Shown: in pieces, positions 59,219 to 64,000 of the stretch
Layout: every line of letters begins with the position of its first letter
How positions within the stretch are numbered: the first letter of the stretch is position 1
DNA from: Actinobacteria bacterium UBA2279
GTDB taxonomy: Bacteria; Actinomycetota; Coriobacteriia; Anaerosomatales; Anaerosomataceae
Direction of reading: 5' to 3'
Assembly: GCA_002347365.1 (NCBI GenBank)
Contig: DDWT01000031.1
Location: forward strand, 1 to 64,000
Length of the DNA: 64,000 nucleotides
Notes under the pieces: generated by a model
What the model saw: only the letters and a program-made list of their open reading frames with translations
Databases searched by the model: none
What the model was told of the DNA's origin: nothing
Made by a program: the position numbers and the translations under genes

Positions 59219-60195
59219 AGGTCTTCGAGCCAGTCGTATGACGCATCGCGGGAAACGACGTCGGTCAGCCGGTCCGCAAGCTCCACGAGCGCCGCGCCAT
59301 TCTCGACCCCTTGCGACCACGCATAGGGAATCGCGTCCATACCGAGGCCGGCGCCGAGCAGAGCACCGGTGATCGCACCCGTGGAGTCACTATCGCCACC
59401 ATGGTTGACTGCGAGCAGTACGGCAGCCGGCCAGTCCTCGGGGTAGGCCAGCGCACAGGCAAGCGAGATGGCAAGCGCCTCCTCGGCCACCCAGCCTTCT
59501 CCGAGCGTAGCGACGTCGATCTGTGTGCCCGGTCCCATCATCGCCAACTCGACAGCTGTATCGACCGCATCCAAGACCTCGTCGTTGCCATCCCAGCCAA
59601 CAAGCTCATCGCGTGCATCCGCGATAGCGCGATACAACGATGCCGTTCCCCGAACCAGGCGTGAGATCACCTCGGCCAGGAATCCCGCAGCAAGGTAACC
59701 GCTTGGATTCCCGTGCGTGAGCGCCGCGCTCGCGACTCCGATCTCGAACGCCCAACCGGGTCCGAACGCAAGCCCAACGGGCGCGACTCGCATGACGCCG
59801 CCGCAGCCCTTGCTGTCGTTGATCGGGGCATCGACCTCGCCGGGCTCACCGTCTCGAAGTGCGGCAAGGCACGTGCCTCCCGGAGCCCGTTGCTGTGCGG
59901 GGTCATCCTGCGTCCGGCGCCAACGCAGATACTCCTCCCAGATCGCCGATGCGGTATCAACACCCTCGAGAAGCGAGCGCACGACCCCTTCTGCGGTAGC
60001 GATGGTCATCTGCGTGTCGTCGGTGTAGGTTCCGGCCGGGTACCGCCCCCACGGCTTGAACCCCGCTATCCCGCTGGGGCCGTACCGCTCGACGGTCTCC
60101 TCGGCGGAAAGGAACTCGACAGGCGCGCCCAAAGCGTCGCCGACGGCGACGCCGACGATGCACCCGCGCACCCTTGACTTGAAACGCCCGTCCAC
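59215..60195 (-). CDS. ADP-ribosylglycohydrolase family protein
   Basis: The GTG at 60195 shares one base with the stop of the macrodomain gene (TAGTG); the longer open frame has no homology upstream of it. The 326-residue protein has the DraG-like pattern: RGCIVGVAVGDALGAPVEF, YTDDTQMTIA with metal-binding Thr and Asp, SKGCGGVMRVAPVG, and NHGGDSDSTGAITGALLGA with the second metal site. Enzymes of this type remove ADP-ribose from proteins or from small molecules. It is coupled to the macrodomain gene, so both act in the same process. Confidence 0.92.
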   Translation of the reverse strand: MDGRFKSRVRGCIVGVAVGDALGAPVEFLSAEETVERYGPSGIAGFKPWGRYPAGTYTDDTQMTIATAEGVVRSLLEGVDTASAIWEEYLRWRRTQDDPAQQRAPGGTCLAALRDGEPGEVDAPINDSKGCGGVMRVAPVGLAFGPGWAFEIGVASAALTHGNPSGYLAAGFLAEVISRLVRGTASLYRAIADARDELVGWDGNDEVLDAVDTAVELAMMGPGTQIDVATLGEGWVAEEALAISLACALAYPEDWPAAVLLAVNHGGDSDSTGAITGALLGAGLGMDAIPYAWSQGVENGAALVELADRLTDVVSRDASYDWLEDL

Positions 60196-60752
60196 TAGGG
60201 CCGCTCCAGGACATCGGACGCAACGTCCGCCCACGTGGCGTAAGACGTCTCGTCGAAAAGCACGATCTCGACCTCGCGCACGTGAACCGCATGGGAAAGC
60301 GCGTCGATGATCGCCTCCAAAGCAACGGGAGCGGCGAGCTCGACGGGATAACCGAAGACTCCCGTGGATATCGAAGGAAACGCCACCGACACCAGGCCGT
60401 ACTCGTCCGCGATATCGATCGCCGACCGATACGCCGCGCCGAGAAGCTCGGCCTCGTTGTGACGGCCGTGATGCCACACGGGGCCCACAGCATGGATCAC
60501 ATAGCGGGAAGGCAGCGCTCCGCCGGTCGTGATAGCCGCGGAGCCCACGGCAAGCGCACCGTGCTCGGCTACGAACGCGCGGCACTCCTCGGCGATGGCG
60601 GGACCGCCCGCCCGGTGTATCGCCCCGCTGACGCCGCCCCCCGGCGTGAGCCACTCATTGGCCGCGTTGACGATCGCATCAGTGGCCGCGGTCGTGATGT
60701 CGCCGCGACGGACGATGATTGCGTGACCTTGATCGATCTCCATACGGGTCAT
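60195..60752 (-). CDS. Macrodomain ADP-ribose hydrolase (MacroD/YmdB type)
   Basis: The ATG at 60752 has GGGGG nine bases before it; a second ATG nine bases later is possible. The 185-residue protein is a macrodomain with AIIVRRGDITTAATDAIVNAANEWL, then PGGGVSGAIHRAGG and the phosphate-binding AFPSISTGVFGYPVE. The Asn in NAAN and the GGGVxGAIH loop are typical of O-acetyl-ADP-ribose deacetylases and mono-ADP-ribose hydrolases. Together with the glycohydrolase it could reverse ADP-ribosylation. No ADP-ribosyltransferase is seen in the window. Confidence 0.93.
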   Translation of the reverse strand: MTRMEIDQGHAIIVRRGDITTAATDAIVNAANEWLTPGGGVSGAIHRAGGPAIAEECRAFVAEHGALAVGSAAITTGGALPSRYVIHAVGPVWHHGRHNEAELLGAAYRSAIDIADEYGLVSVAFPSISTGVFGYPVELAAPVALEAIIDALSHAVHVREVEIVLFDETSYATWADVASDVLERP

Positions 60753-60807
60753 GAGTGACCACCCCCTAGAGAGAATGGTACCCTCGTCCCCTGACAAGGA
60801 GGCGGCC

Positions 60808-61647
60808 ATGTGCGAGTTTTGCGTTCAGCACGGCGACGGCAAGAAGTGGTATCTCGAGGCCTCCAACTACGCCTACGACCTGCAGAGTGACCTCGAGCGC
60901 CGCGAGTACGCGATCGACTTTGTGCAGGGCTTCAGCAAGCGCATGCCTGGCAATGTGAAGCTGCTTGAGATTGTGAAGTCCGCGCCGCGTCCGGTTCAGC
61001 GAATCTTCCGCGCGCTCACACTGCCGCACCAGAAGAAGGCCCATTTCGGGCAGCCTGTGCCGATCGAGGAATGCGAGCAGATCTTCGATCTCGCTACGAG
61101 CATCGTCCAGGTCCCGTGCGTCTGCCGTGATTTTGCCGGCATGCCCGAGCGCGGCTACTGCATCGCCATGACGGTCACCCCGCAAGACGAGGCACTGGCC
61201 GAGATGTTCAGCGGCTTTGCGGATGGCCCCGACACGAGCGCTCTGCAGAGACTGACGCGGGCCGAGGCCTCTGAAGTCCTGCAACGCTGCGAAGACGAGG
61301 GCCTCATGCACTCCGTCTGGACATTCGGGACGCCGTTCATCAGTGCTATCTGCAACTGCAATCTGGCCGCGGGTTGCATGGCGATGCGCACGACCTTGGA
61401 GTTCGGCCACAAGACGATGTGGAAGGGCGAGTACGTGGCCGAGATGAACGATGAGGCGTGCCGGGGTTGCCGTGCATGCGTCGAACGCTGCCCCTTCTCG
61501 GCGATCAGCTGGGATGTGGAGCACAAGGTCGCCGTTATCGACCCTCATGCGTGCTACGGGTGCGGAATCTGCCGCTCCGCGTGCCGCTTCGATGCCATAT
61601 CACTGTCGGCTCGCGCCTCAGACGTATCGCTCGCAACTGACTGGTAG
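60808..61647 (+). CDS. Cysteine-rich protein with two 4Fe-4S ferredoxin motifs
   Basis: AAGGAGG lies before the ATG at 60808. The 279-residue protein begins CEFCVQHGDGKKWYLE and has further cysteines at PCVCRDF, GYC and CNCNLAAGC. Near its end are two 4Fe-4S motifs, CRGCRACVERCP and CYGCGICRSACR. It is probably an iron-sulfur electron carrier or the electron-input part of a larger system, with perhaps a third metal site in the middle. The family is seen in anaerobes, but I cannot name its partner. It is divergent from the macrodomain gene by 55 bases. Confidence 0.87.
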   Translation: MCEFCVQHGDGKKWYLEASNYAYDLQSDLERREYAIDFVQGFSKRMPGNVKLLEIVKSAPRPVQRIFRALTLPHQKKAHFGQPVPIEECEQIFDLATSIVQVPCVCRDFAGMPERGYCIAMTVTPQDEALAEMFSGFADGPDTSALQRLTRAEASEVLQRCEDEGLMHSVWTFGTPFISAICNCNLAAGCMAMRTTLEFGHKTMWKGEYVAEMNDEACRGCRACVERCPFSAISWDVEHKVAVIDPHACYGCGICRSACRFDAISLSARASDVSLATDW

Positions 61648-61650
61648 CGC

Positions 61651-62436
61651 CTAGCGGACCGGGAGCCAACGGGCGACTTCGGGGCCGTCGAGCAGCTCCC
61701 ATGAGCCATCGATGCCTGCGCTCCCCGCGCCCAATTCGAAATGCAGCATCGCGATGCCGCAATCGAGCCGTTTCGACACCCGCTGCGTGTCTCCATCTAC
61801 CACTGAGACGATGACCGCCCCATCTTCGAACCGGAATCGCCATGGCTGGCGGTTCATTGCCGATGGCGCGATCCGGGCCGCGTCGACTCCTGCGCGCGCC
61901 CACTCAGGCCACGTTTCCACTCCAGGCGCGATCTCGGAAAGTCCGCGTCGGGACTTCGAACGCCCCATCCTGAAGACGACACGCTCCTTGGGAGTGATGT
62001 GCTCGGCTGCGAACCCGAGCGGGCTCACCGCATATACCCGCTCGCTTGCCGCCACTCCCCCGAGCATCGTGGCATGCCGCGAGCTGAACAGCCCGCCGAC
62101 CCAGCACGTGTCCAGACCGAGCGCGGTAGCTTCAAGCACCACTCCCTCGCCGGTGTAGCCGACCGCAGCCTGAACGTGCGGCGCGCCTGCTTTGCCCACG
62201 AATGCGAGCGCACTCGGCGAGCCGGAGATCCCGCCGTACGAACCGACCACGCCCATGAACAGACGCTGAGGCGCCTCGCGGACCACGACGACCCGCGCGA
62301 TGTCGCCGAACGGGCGAGACTGCGCAGCGACCTTTACGAGCGTATCCAAGACGTCTGCCGGAATCTGGCGTGTCTGGAAGCTGCGGCGCGCGCGACGCAA
62401 TGGGATGGCTTCATACCAGCGATGCTCGTCTATCAC
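61651..62436 (-). CDS. Nitroreductase family protein
   Basis: The GTG at 62436 forms a GTGA overlap with the kinase gene upstream and has GGAG eight bases before it. The 261 residues fit a nitroreductase-like FMN fold: RRARRSFQTRQIPADVLDTL near the start, then GVVLEATALGLDTCWVGG and a late APSAMNRQPWRF. The last is the FMN-binding SAxNxQPW stretch, unusually close to the C-terminus. Relatives reduce nitro groups, quinones or act on flavin or cobalamin parts. Here it is encoded right after a sensor kinase, a place more often held by a response regulator. Confidence 0.85.
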   Translation of the reverse strand: MIDEHRWYEAIPLRRARRSFQTRQIPADVLDTLVKVAAQSRPFGDIARVVVVREAPQRLFMGVVGSYGGISGSPSALAFVGKAGAPHVQAAVGYTGEGVVLEATALGLDTCWVGGLFSSRHATMLGGVAASERVYAVSPLGFAAEHITPKERVVFRMGRSKSRRGLSEIAPGVETWPEWARAGVDAARIAPSAMNRQPWRFRFEDGAVIVSVVDGDTQRVSKRLDCGIAMLHFELGAGSAGIDGSWELLDGPEVARWLPVR

Positions 62437-64000
62437 GCCAACGGCTCCGAAGTCGGGCACGTCTCGGGCAGGATGAGCGAGAATGTCGTGCCCCTCCCTT
62501 GCTCGCTCGTGACGACGATCTCGGCGGAAAGCACGTCCGCAAGCTTGCGGGAGAGAGCGAGTCCCAGCCCCGTCCCCCGGTGCGTGCCTGAATCGCCACG
62601 GCTCATCTGCCTGAACTCCTGAAACACATACGGCAGCTCGGCGGCGGGTATCCCAATGCCGCTGTCCACCACGGAGACGGTCACGAAGCCGTCGGCGATC
62701 GCCGACACCGACACGTAGATGGCGCCCTCGGCCGTGTACTTGATGGCGTTTGATATGAGATTCATGAGGATCTGCTGGAGTTTGAATCGATCGCTCACTA
62801 TATTCACGGGACGGAGAGCGGAGGTGAAGTGCACCTCGATCCCCTTCTCTTCTGCCGGCGGGCGCATGCTGAACAGCGTTGACTCGGCCAGCTCGACGAC
62901 ATCGAACGAGTCGGCCTCGCAGCGTGCCTGTCCGGCCTGGACTGCCGAGATATCCAGGACATCGCTGATGAGATCCAGCAGCGAACGGCCTGCTTCATTG
63001 ACCATGCCGACCTGCTTCGTCTGCTCTTCATCGATTTCGCCGACCAGGCCTCCGAGGAGCATGTCGGTAAGCCCTATGATGGTGTACAGCGGCGTACGCA
63101 ACTCGTGGCTCATGTTGGCGAAGAACACGTCCCGCGCCTGCGTCGCCTCCTGGAGCTCAGCGTTGGCGCGAACCAGATCGTCCGTGCGCTGCTCGACGAG
63201 CCGCTCGAGGTTCTGGCGATAGTGCTCCAGTTCCTCCTCGGCCCTGCGGCGATCCGACACGTCGTGCACGATCGCGTAGATCATCTCGCGACCGTGCATG
63301 GTGATGGGACCGGCGTACAACTCGACTTCACGCACTCCGCCGTCGGCCACGCGATGCTTGAACTGGAAGTAGTCGCGAGTGCCATCGATCGCACGCCGGA
63401 GTTCAGATTGCACGTGTTCGGGCGCGAGAGTGTCGATCTGGTAGATGCTCATAGTCGTGAGCTCTTCACACGGGTAGCCGTAGAACGTACATGCGGCGTC
63501 ATTGGCCTCGACGATCTGCGAAGACTCCGGGTCGATGACGATCATCGGCAGATGTGTGTGCCGGAACAGGGCACTGTAGCGCTCCTCGCTCTCCATCAAC
63601 TCGCGCCGCGAACGTATCTGCCACAGCCCGGGAGAGAGACGCGCTCCGATCAGTCCGAGAACCGCTCTCGCCGTCTGAGGATCTTTGAGCGGCCGACGCC
63701 ACAGGACGGCCAGGATACCGATGCGGCGACCGGAAGGGTCCGTGATAGGAACCCCCGCGTATGCTTCGAAACCCTCGGTCGATACCCAGTCGTCTTCAGG
63801 GAACCGTTCGTGCAGTCCATACGGGTAGCATACGACGCGCTTGCTTGAGACCGCCGAAGCAGGCTTGCCGATCAGACTCCACTCGACATCGTGGTCGGCG
63901 CCCCCATCACAGCGGCAGAGCAGCATCCTGGCACGAGTAGCGCGTTCGGATTCCACCTCGGCCACGTACACAGCATCGCAATCCAGCGTGCTCTCCAGCA
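62433..64000 (-). CDS. GAF/PAS sensor histidine kinase, cut by the window edge
   Basis: The gene runs off the right end: the frame stays open through the last base and the N-terminus is missing. The visible 521 residues begin in a GAF-like domain (up to about 130). A PAS/PAC unit (about 140-265), a coiled coil (about 268-310), HisKA with FFANMSHELRTPLYT and HATPase_c (NLISNAIKY, VDSGIGIP, GTGLGLAL) follow. No receiver follows. It should autophosphorylate on the His of SHELR. The nitroreductase gene overlaps its stop by four bases. Confidence 0.9.
   Translation of the reverse strand, partial: LESTLDCDAVYVAEVESERATRARMLLCRCDGGADHDVEWSLIGKPASAVSSKRVVCYPYGLHERFPEDDWVSTEGFEAYAGVPITDPSGRRIGILAVLWRRPLKDPQTARAVLGLIGARLSPGLWQIRSRRELMESEERYSALFRHTHLPMIVIDPESSQIVEANDAACTFYGYPCEELTTMSIYQIDTLAPEHVQSELRRAIDGTRDYFQFKHRVADGGVREVELYAGPITMHGREMIYAIVHDVSDRRRAEEELEHYRQNLERLVEQRTDDLVRANAELQEATQARDVFFANMSHELRTPLYTIIGLTDMLLGGLVGEIDEEQTKQVGMVNEAGRSLLDLISDVLDISAVQAGQARCEADSFDVVELAESTLFSMRPPAEEKGIEVHFTSALRPVNIVSDRFKLQQILMNLISNAIKYTAEGAIYVSVSAIADGFVTVSVVDSGIGIPAAELPYVFQEFRQMSRGDSGTHRGTGLGLALSRKLADVLSAEIVVTSEQGRGTTFSLILPETCPTSEPLA

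Noticed and set aside
60196..60654. Long N-terminal extension of the ADP-ribosylglycohydrolase frame, looking like a possible fusion
   Set aside because: It is out of frame with the real macrodomain gene, which fills the same stretch; the extension has no fold-like pattern.
1..64000. CRISPR arrays, transposases, integrases or prophage genes
   Set aside because: No regularly spaced repeat series, no transposase or integrase motif and no phage structural gene was seen; the holin-like protein at 20.1-20.5 kb belongs to a family found widely outside phages.

Overview
This window is dense, high-GC bacterial chromosome with one tRNA gene, about 64 protein genes, many ATGA/GTGA overlaps and frequent GTG starts. 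An M-box and a T-box, both transcription-attenuation type, sit beside an NRAMP-related Mg2+ carrier of the kind described from Eggerthella. Mbh/Mrp-type antiporter genes, Fe-S proteins and several c-di-GMP proteins are also present. Together these suggest an anaerobic actinobacterium, perhaps a Coriobacteriia relative. That placement is inference; no rRNA or marker gene settles it. No insertion sequence, prophage or CRISPR array is visible.

1-8.1 kb: an AAA/DUF4143 ATPase behind perfect inverted repeats, tRNA-Arg(CCT), a hybrid histidine kinase with two receivers followed by two stand-alone receivers, and (minus strand) an acetyltransferase plus a sulfonate/nitrate/thiamine-precursor-type ABC importer. 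8.1-13.3 kb: a HAD phosphatase, then a promoter, M-box riboswitch, attenuator terminator and an unexplained structured segment ahead of an MgtE-like protein and an NRAMP-related carrier (a Mg2+ homeostasis operon), then 5-formyl-THF cyclo-ligase. 13.3-21.2 kb, mostly minus strand: polysaccharide deacetylase, YbaK-type deacylase, acetyltransferase, PRC-barrel and YtxH proteins, D-Ala-D-Ala ligase, a T-box-controlled aminotransferase, an orphan cyanophycin-synthetase-like N domain, small membrane proteins and an RlpA-like protein.

21.6-37.3 kb: a UPF0182 membrane protein and two copies of one two-gene module. Each copy is a HEAT-repeat protein translationally coupled to an HD-GYP protein, and all four proteins share an N-terminal domain. 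Between the copies lie Maf, a methyltransferase, an amidohydrolase, PspC/toast-rack envelope-stress proteins and a CorC/CNNM-type protein. 37.3-46 kb: a winged-helix-like protein, a membrane protein, an FAD/NAD reductase, a PAS-GGDEF-EAL protein, a NatAB-type ABC exporter, a molybdopterin-binding lipoprotein, a tandem universal stress protein, a hemolysin III protein and a tiny membrane-anchored CxxCH protein with a CRP/FNR-like palindrome upstream.

46-59.2 kb: the largest coherent unit. A membrane protein with a degenerate GGDEF domain is overlapped by ten genes in Mbh/Mrp order: E, F, G, DUF4040, B, C and four large NuoL/M/N-type ion-translocating subunits. No hydrogenase or NADH module follows. 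The last large subunit has a long helical C-terminal extension. Behind it come a degenerate PfkB kinase, a CBS-pair protein and a CPA2 Na+/H+ exchanger, which suggests a cation/proton homeostasis island. 59.2-64 kb: an ADP-ribosylglycohydrolase/macrodomain pair, a cysteine-rich Fe-S protein, a nitroreductase and a PAS histidine kinase cut by the window edge.

The strongest candidates for something undescribed are the duplicated HEAT/HD-GYP module, the multi-antiporter operon headed by a degenerate GGDEF protein, and the M-box operon pairing a pore-divergent MgtE with an NRAMP-related carrier.
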